From assembly GCF_905207245.1 (NCBI RefSeq), contig NZ_CAJLKP010000028.1:1-63997 (forward strand): 63,997 nucleotides of DNA, read 5' to 3'. The position numbers were made by a program, and so were the translations under genes. Position 1 is the first letter of the stretch. Every line of letters starts with the position of its first letter. Shown here piece by piece: positions 28,314 to 37,201 of this stretch. Origin of the DNA: an uncultured Bacteroides sp. (lineage in GTDB: Bacteria; Bacteroidota; Bacteroidia; Bacteroidales; Bacteroidaceae). A model generated the notes under the pieces. That model searched no databases, was not told the DNA's origin, and was given only the letters and a program-made list of their open reading frames with translations.

Positions 28314-29810
28314 ATGAATGCACTAAGTCAAAAAGTGTCTATGGCCGAAAAGATCGGTTATAGTTTAGGAGATTGCTCTGCGAACCTTGTGTTCCAGATG
28401 ATGATGATTTACCAAACCAAGTTCTATACCGATGTATTCGGTTTGGAAGGTGCCATTGCTGGGTCGGTCATGCTGATTGCCCGCATTGTGGATGCCTTTG
28501 TTGACCCGACCGTAGGTATACTGTCCGACCGGACACAGAGCAAGTGGGGCAAATACCGCCCGTGGGTACTCTGGACAGCACTGCCGTTCATGGTGTTCTA
28601 CGTACTGGCATTCTATAATCCCGGCATCGAGGACAAAGGACTGGTGGCAGTATACGCAACCATCTCTTATACTTTATTAATGACGCTCTATTCTTTCAAT
28701 AATACCCCGTATGCATCACTGGGTGGTGTGATGTCGAGTGACATCAAGGAGCGCACAAGCATTACCTCCATCCGTTTCGTGGCTGCCACTATCGCGCAGT
28801 TCATCGTACAAGGTCTGACGCTGCCGTTAGTAAGCAAATTCGCGGGCGAAAGCGGTGACAAAGGACATGGCTGGTTGTGCACTATCTCCCTGTTTGCTGT
28901 GATAGGTTTTGTGTTCCTGGTCATCACCTTTTTCTCAAGTCGTGAACGTATCACGCCACCGGCAAGCCAGAAAACAGATACCAAGAAAGATATCAAGGAT
29001 GTATTCAAGAATATCCCTTGGAGGGCCATGTTCATCCTGACGCTCTTCCTCCTCACCACCCTTGCCATGTGGGGAAGCGCTATGAACTACTATTTTGAAA
29101 ATTATGTGGATGCCGGTGCGCTGTATGCATTTCTTGATAAACTCGGGCTGGTAGCTACACAGGCCAGTGACAGTGTAGGCTATACAATATTGAACGCCTT
29201 CGGACTCATTGTCAGCAGTCCCGAAAAGGCCTATGAAGTCGGTTTTGGTGTGTTCAATATGCTGGGAGCCATCGTACAGTTCTTCGGTGTTATCTTCCTG
29301 TCCGGCTTCCTGGCAAACCGCTTCGGAAAGAAATCGGTATTTATCGTTTGTCTGGCACTGACGGCATTGTTCACGGCATTCTTCTACTTCCCCAACGAAA
29401 CGGATGTAGAGACGATGTTTGTACTAAACTTCCTGAAGAGTCTGGCATATGCACCCACCGTTCCATTACTCTGGGCAATGATTGCCGACGTGGCCGACCA
29501 TTCGGAATATGTAAACCATCGCCGTGCAACAGGTTTCGTGTTTGCCGGTGTAGTGTTCGCTTTGAAAGCCGGCCTGGGTGTGGGTGGTGCCATTCTGGGC
29601 TTCCTGCTTTCCGGCTTCGGATATGTATCGGGAGCAGGCGTGGCACAAAGCGAATCGGCCATTCATGGCATCGTGCTCTCATCCAGCATCATTCCGGCAG
29701 TAACATTCTTTGTGGGAGTCATTGCACTGTGGTTTTACCCCATCACAAAGAAATATAATGAACAGATACAAGCTGAGTTGACCGAACGTAGAAATAAAGC
29801 TGATTATTAA
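28314..29810 (+). CDS. GPH-family sugar symporter (xyloside/oligosaccharide carrier)
   Basis: This 498-residue inner-membrane carrier has twelve predicted helices. Family landmarks are KIGYSLGDCSANLVFQ at the N-terminus, the loop VDPTVGILSDRTQSKWGKYRPW and the central NNTPYASLGGVMSSD. Glycoside-pentoside-hexuronide symporters move sugars with a cation. In a xylan locus this is the likely route for xylobiose or decorated short oligosaccharides into the cytoplasm, where the GH43 encoded at 32596 acts. It begins 18 bp after the GH35 gene. Confidence 0.92.
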   Translation: MNALSQKVSMAEKIGYSLGDCSANLVFQMMMIYQTKFYTDVFGLEGAIAGSVMLIARIVDAFVDPTVGILSDRTQSKWGKYRPWVLWTALPFMVFYVLAFYNPGIEDKGLVAVYATISYTLLMTLYSFNNTPYASLGGVMSSDIKERTSITSIRFVAATIAQFIVQGLTLPLVSKFAGESGDKGHGWLCTISLFAVIGFVFLVITFFSSRERITPPASQKTDTKKDIKDVFKNIPWRAMFILTLFLLTTLAMWGSAMNYYFENYVDAGALYAFLDKLGLVATQASDSVGYTILNAFGLIVSSPEKAYEVGFGVFNMLGAIVQFFGVIFLSGFLANRFGKKSVFIVCLALTALFTAFFYFPNETDVETMFVLNFLKSLAYAPTVPLLWAMIADVADHSEYVNHRRATGFVFAGVVFALKAGLGVGGAILGFLLSGFGYVSGAGVAQSESAIHGIVLSSSIIPAVTFFVGVIALWFYPITKKYNEQIQAELTERRNKADY

Positions 29811-29827
29811 TCATACTAAGCCATAGC

Positions 29828-32563
29828 ATGAAATTAAAGAATATAGTCTTATCCGTCTGCACTGCTGCACTGATAGCTTGCAATAGCGACAAACCCGCAG
29901 TTGCAGACCCGACTCTGAAAAATATTATAGGTGATAAATTCCTTGTTGGTGTCGCCCTCAACTCCGAACAGGCGGCGGGGCGCGACACCAGTGCCGTCCG
30001 CGTCGTGAAGCGTCACTTCAACTCCATCGTGGCAGAAAACTGCATGAAGAGTGAAGTGATTCACCCCGAAGAAGATCGCTATGACTTCACCCTGGCAGAT
30101 GAATTTGTCAAGTTCGGTGAAGAGAACGGAATGTTCATCATCGGGCATTGCCTGATATGGCATTCGCAACTATCTCCATGGTTCTGCGTAGACGACGAAG
30201 GTAAAAATGTCTCGCCCGAAGTCTTGAAACAACGGATGAAAGATCACATCCATACCATCGTAGGAAGGTATAAAGGTCGCATCAAAGGCTGGGATGTGGT
30301 GAACGAAGCCATTGAAGGGAACGGAAGCTACCGCCGAAGCAAATTCTACGAGATATTAGGAGAAGAATACATCCCGCTCGCTTTCCAGTTCGCCCATGAG
30401 GCCGACCCGGATGCTGAGCTATACTACAATGACTATGGCATGCACGAATCCGGACGTCGAGACGGTGTAGTACGCATGGTACGTTCACTGAAAGAGAAAG
30501 GTCTGCGTGTAGATGCCATCGGCATGCAAGGACACATGGGACTGGATTATCCCACCATCGGCGACTATGAAACAAGCATCCTTGCATTTGCCGCCACAGG
30601 TGCCAAAATCATGATTACGGAATGGGATATGAGTGCCCTCCCTACATTGAACCGTGGAGCAAACATCGCTGATAAAGTAGCTTTCGAGAAAGCCCTGAAT
30701 CCCTATCCGGAATCTCTCCCGGACAGCATATCGCAGTTATGGAATGCCCGTATGAAGTCGTTCATGGAACTTTTCATGAAGCACTCCGATGTCATTACGC
30801 GTGTGACGGCATGGGGCGTATCAGACGGTGACTCCTGGAAGAATGACTGGCCTATGGCCGGAAGACGCGAATATCCGTTGCTCTTCGACCGTTCATATCA
30901 GCCCAAACCTTTCCTGAAAGAGATATTGGAACCTAAAGTAGCAAAATTCTACGAATTCAGCTACTCAGTTGACAAGGAAGACAGGGAAGAAGTTGACAAG
31001 GAAAGCAATGACAACGTAGTCCCTCGTCCCCTTGTCTCCTCGTCCCCTCGTCAACCTCTCAACCCCATTCTCCCCGGCTGTTACCCCGATCCCAGCATCT
31101 GTCGCGTAGGGAACGATTATTATATAGTCAATTCCTCTTTCGCCTTTTTCCCCGGCGTCCCCATCTGGCACAGTACCGACCTGACAAATTGGGAACAGTT
31201 GGGTTACGTCCTCAACCGCCCCGCGCAACTGCCCATGTACGACGGTCTGCGCATCAGTGGCGGCATCTATGCCCCGGACATCAAGTATAATCCGCACAAC
31301 GGGTTGTTCTACATGATAACCACTGCCGTAGATGGCGGAGGCAACTTCTTCGTCACTACCGATGACCCGAAAAAATGCAATTGGAGCGATCCTACGTTCC
31401 TGCCCGAAGTGGGCGGCATCGACCCGGGTTTCCTCTTTGACGAAGACGGGAAAGCATACATCGTAAATAACGACGCTCCCGCCGGAAAGCCGGAATACAG
31501 CGGTCACCGAGCCATCTGGATACGTGAATTCGACTGGCGAAATGGCTGTACCGTAGGAAAACAAAAGATGATTATCGACGGCGGTGTAGACAAATCGCAA
31601 CATCCCGTCTGGATAGAAGGGCCGCACCTTTATCACATCAACGGAACTTATTATCTGATGGCCGCCGAAGGTGGAACAGGGCCTAACCATTCAGAAGTAG
31701 TCTTCACTTCCGATTCTCCTTTCGGTCCCTTCAAACCTTGCGCCACCAACCCGATACTGACGCAACGCGGATTGCCGGAGGACCGTCCCAATCCCGTCAC
31801 CTGTGTCGGCCATGCCGACCTTGTGCAGACACCCGAAGGCGACTGGTATGCTGTCTTCCTCGGCGTTCGTCCTTATAAAGGAGGGCACGACGTAATGGGA
31901 CGCGAAACATTCATGCTCCCCGTCACCTGGAAAGAAAACCAACCGGTGATTCTGCCCGAAGGTGAAACTATCACTTACACAGCCGACCGCTCTTACGGTC
32001 CTACCCCACTCTGGACAGCCGACGGATTATCAAAAGAAGCCTTCTTTATCCGCACCCCACTGGTGTCCTGCTATGAAATAGGAAGTAAAGGTCAACTCAC
32101 CCTGACCGCCAGCAGTAGCGACCTCAAGGATAAACGGCAACCCGCTGCCATCGGTCGCTGGATAAACAACTGGACATTCACCGCCAAGACTGCCCTCGAC
32201 TTTACGCCCGAACAACAAGGAGATTTTGCAGGCATCACCTGTTTCCAGAATGATTATTGCTATATCCGCTTCGGAAAAACATTGGATAAGGAAGGTAAAC
32301 CTGCACTCTCACTAGAAGCATACAGTCGTGGAAAACTCTGCAATCAAGCAAGCGTTCCCCTATCCGAAACCGACGGAAAACTCTATCTGAAAGTAGAAGG
32401 AAACGATGCTGTGAATTATACTTTTAGCTACGCCACCAGCCCCAAAGGCCAGTGGACACAAGTAGGCGAACCGGTTTCCGCCGACTTGATAAGCACACAG
32501 ACCGCCGGTGGTTTCACCGGTACGATGGTGGGTATTTACGCAACAGGAAACTATCATAACTAA
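29828..32563 (+). CDS. Bifunctional GH10 xylanase - GH43 beta-xylosidase/arabinofuranosidase fusion lipoprotein
   Basis: This 911-residue lipoprotein (signal ending LIACNSD) carries two enzymes. Residues ~30-375 are an uninterrupted GH10 domain with acid/base Glu160 (GWDVVNEAI) and nucleophile Glu265 (MITEWDMS). Residues ~413-730 are a GH43 five-bladed propeller with catalytic Asp421 (CYPDPSI) and acid Glu597 (IEGPHLY). Residues ~735-911 are the C-terminal beta-sandwich typical of XynB-like GH43. The GH10 part closely matches the stand-alone GH10 at 47830 right up to that protein's C-terminus (PFLKEIL vs PFVKELI). The linker (~380-410) is encoded by a palindromic repeat, suggesting fusion of two once-separate genes. 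Confidence 0.93.
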   Translation: MKLKNIVLSVCTAALIACNSDKPAVADPTLKNIIGDKFLVGVALNSEQAAGRDTSAVRVVKRHFNSIVAENCMKSEVIHPEEDRYDFTLADEFVKFGEENGMFIIGHCLIWHSQLSPWFCVDDEGKNVSPEVLKQRMKDHIHTIVGRYKGRIKGWDVVNEAIEGNGSYRRSKFYEILGEEYIPLAFQFAHEADPDAELYYNDYGMHESGRRDGVVRMVRSLKEKGLRVDAIGMQGHMGLDYPTIGDYETSILAFAATGAKIMITEWDMSALPTLNRGANIADKVAFEKALNPYPESLPDSISQLWNARMKSFMELFMKHSDVITRVTAWGVSDGDSWKNDWPMAGRREYPLLFDRSYQPKPFLKEILEPKVAKFYEFSYSVDKEDREEVDKESNDNVVPRPLVSSSPRQPLNPILPGCYPDPSICRVGNDYYIVNSSFAFFPGVPIWHSTDLTNWEQLGYVLNRPAQLPMYDGLRISGGIYAPDIKYNPHNGLFYMITTAVDGGGNFFVTTDDPKKCNWSDPTFLPEVGGIDPGFLFDEDGKAYIVNNDAPAGKPEYSGHRAIWIREFDWRNGCTVGKQKMIIDGGVDKSQHPVWIEGPHLYHINGTYYLMAAEGGTGPNHSEVVFTSDSPFGPFKPCATNPILTQRGLPEDRPNPVTCVGHADLVQTPEGDWYAVFLGVRPYKGGHDVMGRETFMLPVTWKENQPVILPEGETITYTADRSYGPTPLWTADGLSKEAFFIRTPLVSCYEIGSKGQLTLTASSSDLKDKRQPAAIGRWINNWTFTAKTALDFTPEQQGDFAGITCFQNDYCYIRFGKTLDKEGKPALSLEAYSRGKLCNQASVPLSETDGKLYLKVEGNDAVNYTFSYATSPKGQWTQVGEPVSADLISTQTAGGFTGTMVGIYATGNYHN
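30967..31056. repeat. In-frame palindromic repeat forming the GH10-GH43 linker
   Basis: Arms GTTGACAAGG (30968-30977) and CCTCGTCAAC (31046-31055) pair with one mismatch. Inside them are further GACAAGG-like units on the left and CCTTGTC/CCTCGTC units on the right. The same GTTGACAAGG/GACAAGG vocabulary makes up the long inverted repeat at 63910-63997. It translates in frame to a low-complexity Asp/Glu/Lys then Pro/Ser-rich peptide with no domain character. Confidence 0.75.
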
Positions 32564-32595
32564 CAAACAAGAATAACCCTTTAAATTATATAGTC

Positions 32596-33573
32596 ATGAA
32601 AAAAGAGAAAAGATACTTAGTACCCGGAGATTATATGGCAGACCCTGCCGTTCACGTATTCAACGACCGCCTTTACATCTACCCGTCGCATGACTGGGAA
32701 AGCGGCATACCCGAAAATGACAACGGTGACCACTTCAACATGAAAGACTACCACATCTTCTCCACTGACGACCCTATGCACGGAGAAATCACCGACCATG
32801 GCCTTGTGCTCACTACTGAAGACATCCCCTGGGCGGGACGCCAACTCTGGGACTGTGACGTAGCAGAGAAAGATGGTAAATATTATATGTACTTCCCGTT
32901 GAAAGACCAAAACGACATCTTCCGTATCGGAGTTGCCATCGGAGACCGCCCCGAAGGACCGTTCACACCCCAGCCCGACCCTATGCGCGGAAGCTACAGC
33001 ATAGACCCTGCCGTGCTGAATGACGGTGATGGTAATTATTATATGTACTTTGGCGGCCTCTGGGGTGGACAATTGCAACGTTACCGCGACAACAAGGCAC
33101 TGGAAAGCGGTGCTACTTTCCCTGCAGACAATGAGCCGTCCATTCCCGCACGTGTTGCCAGACTCAGTGCAGACATGCTGCAATTCGCCGAAGAACCTAA
33201 AGCTGTAGTCATTTTGGACGAGAACGGTCAGCCACTGACTGCCGGAGATAACGACCGCCGTTTCTTCGAAGCCTCCTGGATGCACAAGTACAATGGAAAA
33301 TATTACTTCTCCTACTCCACCGGAGATACCCATCGCCTGTGTTATGCCATCGGTGACAACCCATACGGTCCGTTCACTTATCAAGGTGTTATCCTTACCC
33401 CGGTAGTGGGCTGGACCACCCATCATGCCATTGTAGAATACAAAGGCAAATGGTATCTGTTCCATCATGACAGTGTGCCTTCCGGCGGACGCACCTGGTT
33501 GCGCAGTCTGAAAGTATGCGAACTGGAATACGATGCCGACGGACATATCATCACCATCGAAGGGCTGGATTAA
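32596..33573 (+). CDS. Cytoplasmic GH43 exo-beta-xylosidase/arabinofuranosidase
   Basis: This 325-residue single-domain five-bladed propeller has no signal peptide (MKKEKRYLVPGDYMADPAVH), so it should be cytoplasmic. Catalytic residues are base Asp16 (MADPAVH), pKa-modulating Asp137 (SIDPAVL) and acid Glu225 (FFEASWM). The sequence resembles GH43 subfamily 1 enzymes, which release xylose from xylo-oligosaccharides; subfamily is by eye. It fits downstream of the GPH transporter in the same operon as the last hydrolytic step. Confidence 0.9.
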   Translation: MKKEKRYLVPGDYMADPAVHVFNDRLYIYPSHDWESGIPENDNGDHFNMKDYHIFSTDDPMHGEITDHGLVLTTEDIPWAGRQLWDCDVAEKDGKYYMYFPLKDQNDIFRIGVAIGDRPEGPFTPQPDPMRGSYSIDPAVLNDGDGNYYMYFGGLWGGQLQRYRDNKALESGATFPADNEPSIPARVARLSADMLQFAEEPKAVVILDENGQPLTAGDNDRRFFEASWMHKYNGKYYFSYSTGDTHRLCYAIGDNPYGPFTYQGVILTPVVGWTTHHAIVEYKGKWYLFHHDSVPSGGRTWLRSLKVCELEYDADGHIITIEGLD

Positions 33574-33588
33574 CCGATAATCAACCAT

Positions 33589-34572
33589 ATGGATGCAATG
33601 AAAATAGGAATCATAGGTACCGGATGGATTGCCGAGAGGATGGCAATCACCCTCATGGGAATGAAAGGTGTGGAAGCTTACGCAGTTGCTTCCCGCCAAT
33701 TGCAAACCGCACGCGACTTTGCCGAAAAGTGGGGGTTCACCCGCGCCTACGGTTCCTATGAAGAGATGCTTACTGATGAACAGGTGGAGTTGGTATACAT
33801 TGCCACTCCCCACTCACACCACTACAAACATGCACGCATGAGTTTGCTACATGGTAAAGCGGTATTGTGCGAAAAAGCATTCACCTCCAATGCCCGCGAG
33901 GCAGAAGAGTTGCTAAAACTTGCCAAAGAAAAGAGCCTCTTCATCACCGAGGCCATCTGGACGCGCTACATGCCTTTGTCGCAAACCATCAACGAAATCA
34001 TAGCAAGTGACATCATCGGACGTCCCATGACATTGTCTGCCAACCTGGGTTATCCCATCGGCAACCGCGAGCGGCTCCGGCAACCCGCACTTGCAGGTGG
34101 AGCATTGCTCGACCTGGGAGTATATACACTGAACTTCGCCTCCATGGTATTCGGCACCAGGATTGAGAATATCACTTCAACCTGCATCAAAACCGATACA
34201 GGAGTGGATGCCCAAAACAGCATAACCCTCACCTTCAAAGATGGAAAAATCGCCGTACTACACAGCACCATGCTGAGCATGACCGACCGTCAAGGCATTA
34301 TCTCCGGTGAAAAAGGACACATAATTGTAGAGAATATCAATAACCCGCAACGAATCACGGTAGTGACGGAGGACTATCAAACCGTAGCCGTCTACAATTG
34401 CCCGCCACAAATCACCGGATATGAGTATCAGGTATACGCCTCCATGGAAGCCCTGAAGAACGGATGGCTCGAATCTCCCTTCATGCCCCATGCCGAAACT
34501 CTACGCATCATACGCCTGATGGACAGTCTGCGTAAAGAATGGGGGGTGCGCTACCCCTCCGACGAACAATAA
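33589..34572 (+). CDS. Gfo/Idh/MocA family NAD(P)-dependent oxidoreductase
   Basis: This 327-residue cytoplasmic dehydrogenase has an N-terminal Rossmann fold (KIGIIGTGWIAERMA) and a C-terminal alpha/beta domain with the family's CEKAFTSNAREAEEL motif and GGALLDLGVYTLN. An alternative ATG at 33598 is in frame just inside. It lies between the cytoplasmic GH43 and the GH67 gene, so it may act on a released sugar such as xylose, galactose or a uronic acid. The substrate is not visible in sequence. Confidence 0.85.
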   Translation: MDAMKIGIIGTGWIAERMAITLMGMKGVEAYAVASRQLQTARDFAEKWGFTRAYGSYEEMLTDEQVELVYIATPHSHHYKHARMSLLHGKAVLCEKAFTSNAREAEELLKLAKEKSLFITEAIWTRYMPLSQTINEIIASDIIGRPMTLSANLGYPIGNRERLRQPALAGGALLDLGVYTLNFASMVFGTRIENITSTCIKTDTGVDAQNSITLTFKDGKIAVLHSTMLSMTDRQGIISGEKGHIIVENINNPQRITVVTEDYQTVAVYNCPPQITGYEYQVYASMEALKNGWLESPFMPHAETLRIIRLMDSLRKEWGVRYPSDEQ

Positions 34573-34593
34573 ATAAATCAATAATTCCTATTT

Positions 34594-36672
34594 ATGAAGA
34601 AACTACTTTCCCTATTCTTTATTATATGCTTTCTAATGCCCGTTTCAGCCGAAGACGGCAGTCGCCTATGGCTCCGGTACTCCACAGACGGGAACGCAAC
34701 CATATCCTGTAATAAGCAATCAGCCATGCTGGACATCGCCACCACCGAGTTGCGTAAAGGCTGGAAAGGTGTGCCCGTCACATTAAGCCTCCAGCGAAAC
34801 AAAGAAACACGTGCTATAGGTGAAGAAGGATATTGCCTCCTCACTTCAGATGATGGGCGAAAGATAACCATCACCTCCGCCGGAGAACGCGGACTGCTTT
34901 ACGGAGCCTTCCACCTGCTGAGGCTGCAAGACACCGGTAGTGCGGACTTATCTAAACTCGATATCAAAGAAAGTCCCGCTTACGACCTGCGCATCCTCAA
35001 TCACTGGGATAATCTGGACCGCAGCATTGAACGGGGTTACGCCGGACGCTCTTTATGGGATTGGGAAGCCTTGCCTTCCACCCTCTCCGGTCGCTATGCA
35101 GACTATGCCCGCGCCAATGCTTCCATCGGCATCAACGGCACAGTCATCAACAATGTAAATGCCTCCTCACAAATCCTTTCCACCGAATATCTGGAGAAAG
35201 TAAAAGCACTGGCAAATGTATTCCGCCCGTACGGCATCCGTGTGTATCTCTCCATAAACTTCGCTTCTCCCATGCAATTAGGCGGCCTTTCTACCGCCGA
35301 CCCGTTGGACAAAGAAGTCATCGCCTGGTGGAAGAACAAGACAAAAGAAATCTACCGCCTCATCCCAGACTTCGGCGGCTTCCTCGTGAAAGCCAATTCC
35401 GAAGGGCAGCCCGGTCCGTGCGACTTCAACCGCACCCATGCCGAAGGTGCCAACATGCTGGCGGATGCAGTGAAACCTTACAAAGGCATTATCATGTGGC
35501 GTGCCTTCGTTTACAGCCCCAGCGACGCCGACCGTGCCAAACAGGCTTATCTGGAGTTCCAGCCGCTGGACGGACAATTCCGTGACAATGTCATCGTACA
35601 AATAAAAAACGGTCCGGTAGATTTCCAACCGCGCGAACCATATAGTCCTTTATTCGGCGCTATGCCCAAGACCGCACAGATGGTTGAGTTCCAGATTACA
35701 CAAGAATACTTGGGCTTCTCCAACCACCTTGCCTATCTTGCCCCCATGTGGAAAGAATTTTTCGATTTCGTACAGCCTTCTTCACTGAAAGCAATGGCAG
35801 GTGTTGCCAATATCGGCACAGATGCCAACTGGTGCGGCCACCCCTTTGCACAGTCCAACTGGTATGCTTTCGGTCGCCTCGCCTGGAATCCTGAGTTATC
35901 TTCCGAAGCGATAGCGGAAGAGTGGTTGAAACAGACGTTCTTTAATGAAGAATTAAGAATGAAAAATGAAGAGCGTTTGCAGTCCGATAACCCGGCTGAT
36001 TCTTCATTCTTAATTCTTAATTCTTCATTAAAACAAATGATGATGGAAAGCCGTGAAGCCGTAGTAGACTACATGATGCCCCTCGGTCTCCACCACCTCT
36101 TTGCCTGGGGACACCATTATGGTCCCGAACCCTGGTGTGATATCCCCGGCGCACGTCCCGACTGGATGCCCTCTTATTATCACAAGGCTGATAAAGCGGG
36201 AATCGGCTTCGACCGCAGCCATACCGGGAGCAATGCCACCGCACAGTATCCCGACTCGCTTTGCCATCTCTACAATGACATCAACACTTGTCCGGATGAA
36301 TACCTGCTTTGGTTCCATCACGCCCCATGGACTCACACTATGCAAAGCGGGCGTACACTATGGGACGAACTCTGCTACCGTTATGACAGGGGTGTGCAGC
36401 AAGTCAGGAATTTCCAGGAAAAATGGGATTTAGCAGAAAATTATATTGATACGGAACGTTTCAAAGACGTGCAATCACGCCTGAAAATACAAACGCGCGA
36501 TGCCGTCTGGTGGAAAGATGCCTGTCTGCTCTACTTCATGGAATACTCAGGCATGCGAATTCCTTATGACATCGAACGCCCGATACATGAACTGGACGAC
36601 TTGAAACAGGTGAAACTTCCGATTGACAACCATGAATGTCCTACAAGGAAGATGCTGAATGAAAGGAGGTAA
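34594..36672 (+). CDS. GH67 alpha-glucuronidase with an in-frame palindromic insertion
   Basis: This 692-residue periplasmic enzyme (signal peptide ending PVSAED) removes 4-O-methylglucuronic acid from the non-reducing end of xylo-oligosaccharides. Landmarks are the N-terminal GH67 beta domain, YDLRILNHWDNLDRSIERGYAG, catalytic acid Glu270 (KANSEGQPGP), GPVDFQPREP, and ESREAVVDYMMPLGLHHLFAW with HHYGPEPW. Residues ~450-480 (NEELRMKNEE...SSFLILNSSL) do not belong to the family and are encoded by a palindrome. The reading frame is kept. It is the last gene of operon B. Confidence 0.93.
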   Translation: MKKLLSLFFIICFLMPVSAEDGSRLWLRYSTDGNATISCNKQSAMLDIATTELRKGWKGVPVTLSLQRNKETRAIGEEGYCLLTSDDGRKITITSAGERGLLYGAFHLLRLQDTGSADLSKLDIKESPAYDLRILNHWDNLDRSIERGYAGRSLWDWEALPSTLSGRYADYARANASIGINGTVINNVNASSQILSTEYLEKVKALANVFRPYGIRVYLSINFASPMQLGGLSTADPLDKEVIAWWKNKTKEIYRLIPDFGGFLVKANSEGQPGPCDFNRTHAEGANMLADAVKPYKGIIMWRAFVYSPSDADRAKQAYLEFQPLDGQFRDNVIVQIKNGPVDFQPREPYSPLFGAMPKTAQMVEFQITQEYLGFSNHLAYLAPMWKEFFDFVQPSSLKAMAGVANIGTDANWCGHPFAQSNWYAFGRLAWNPELSSEAIAEEWLKQTFFNEELRMKNEERLQSDNPADSSFLILNSSLKQMMMESREAVVDYMMPLGLHHLFAWGHHYGPEPWCDIPGARPDWMPSYYHKADKAGIGFDRSHTGSNATAQYPDSLCHLYNDINTCPDEYLLWFHHAPWTHTMQSGRTLWDELCYRYDRGVQQVRNFQEKWDLAENYIDTERFKDVQSRLKIQTRDAVWWKDACLLYFMEYSGMRIPYDIERPIHELDDLKQVKLPIDNHECPTRKMLNERR
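35941..36032. repeat. Palindromic repeat inside the GH67 coding region
   Basis: Two 32-base arms, 35941-35972 and 36001-36032, are inverted copies with 30 of 32 matches around a 28-base centre. The arms are built from AATGAAGAATTAAG-type units. The element is read through in frame and adds about 23 residues between the conserved KQTF and MMMESREAV segments. Peptides of this NEELRMKNEE / FLILNSSL kind are, from memory, recurrent in Bacteroidetes proteins. Confidence 0.85.
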
Positions 36673-36678
36673 TGAAAC

Positions 36679-36784
36679 GGCAGAAAGTATCATGAAGTTT
36701 TTTCAAATCTTCCTGCCCGTAAACAAAATGGGTTGAATTTGAGAGATGAACGATTCGCAGGTATTCCGCCGGAATCGTTCTCTC
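36679..36784 (+). other. Two hairpins after GH67 (possible operon B terminator region)
   Basis: GGCAGAAAG / CTTCCTGCC (36679-36717) encloses TGAAGTTTTTTCA. A second inverted repeat, GAGAGA(TG)AACGATTC / GAATCGTTCTCTC, spans 36741-36784. Neither has a clean downstream T-tract. Together they may end or stabilise the operon B transcript. Confidence 0.45.
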
Positions 36785-36848
36785 AAAGCCCCCTACACTC
36801 AATGCACTCACCAATTCTTTTTACAAATAACATCTACTCAAAAAATAA

Positions 36849-36921
36849 CCGTATACTGAACCTAATTCAATCGTATAGTGAATGCCATTCAGTCGTATAG
36901 TGAATAGGGTTCAGTATACGG
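36849..36921. repeat. 22-bp phased repeats inside a 14-bp inverted repeat, upstream of HTCS2
   Basis: CCGTATACTGAACC (36849-36862) and its perfect inverse (36908-36921) flank two near-identical direct units, ATTCAATCGTATAGTGAAT (36865-36883) and ATTCAGTCGTATAGTGAAT (36887-36905). CGTATA recurs at 36850, 36872 and 36894, exactly 22 bp apart. The rest of the 529-bp space between GH67 and HTCS2 is AT-rich with no gene that I can see. Confidence 0.75.
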
Positions 36922-37172
36922 CTGAATACAGCACGACAAAACCATACTTATAATCAAGCAGTTGCAAAGTTTCACATAGCTATTGATAAATTCCTACAAA
37001 TCATTTAAATAACATTGCGCTCATTACGGAGCGGATGGAATTAAACAGATTGTCACACTATTCTTTGATAGCAATTACATCTTTTCGTATTCGCTCAACA
37101 GAAAAATTCCAGAATAAGTATACTAAAAAAATATTAGTTTTCTTTTTAAAAGAAAGTATAGATGATATTAAC

Positions 37173-37180
37173 TATATTTG
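37173..37180 (+). promoter_or_regulatory. Putative -7 box for HTCS2
   Basis: TATATTTG matches TAnnTTTG, 21 bp upstream of the ATG at 37202, giving a leader of only about 15 nt. There are no ATGTWACAT repeats upstream. Confidence 0.6.
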
Positions 37181-37201
37181 TAGGCAGAAAATTAATAAGA
37201 T

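Noticed and set aside
32617..33813. A 398-codon open frame on the minus strand
   Set aside because: It is antisense to the cytoplasmic GH43 and oxidoreductase genes, both of which have intact catalytic or cofactor motifs.
36849..36921. Possible short CRISPR array
   Set aside because: Units repeat every 22 bp with no variable spacers and are enclosed by an inverted copy; no cas genes are near.
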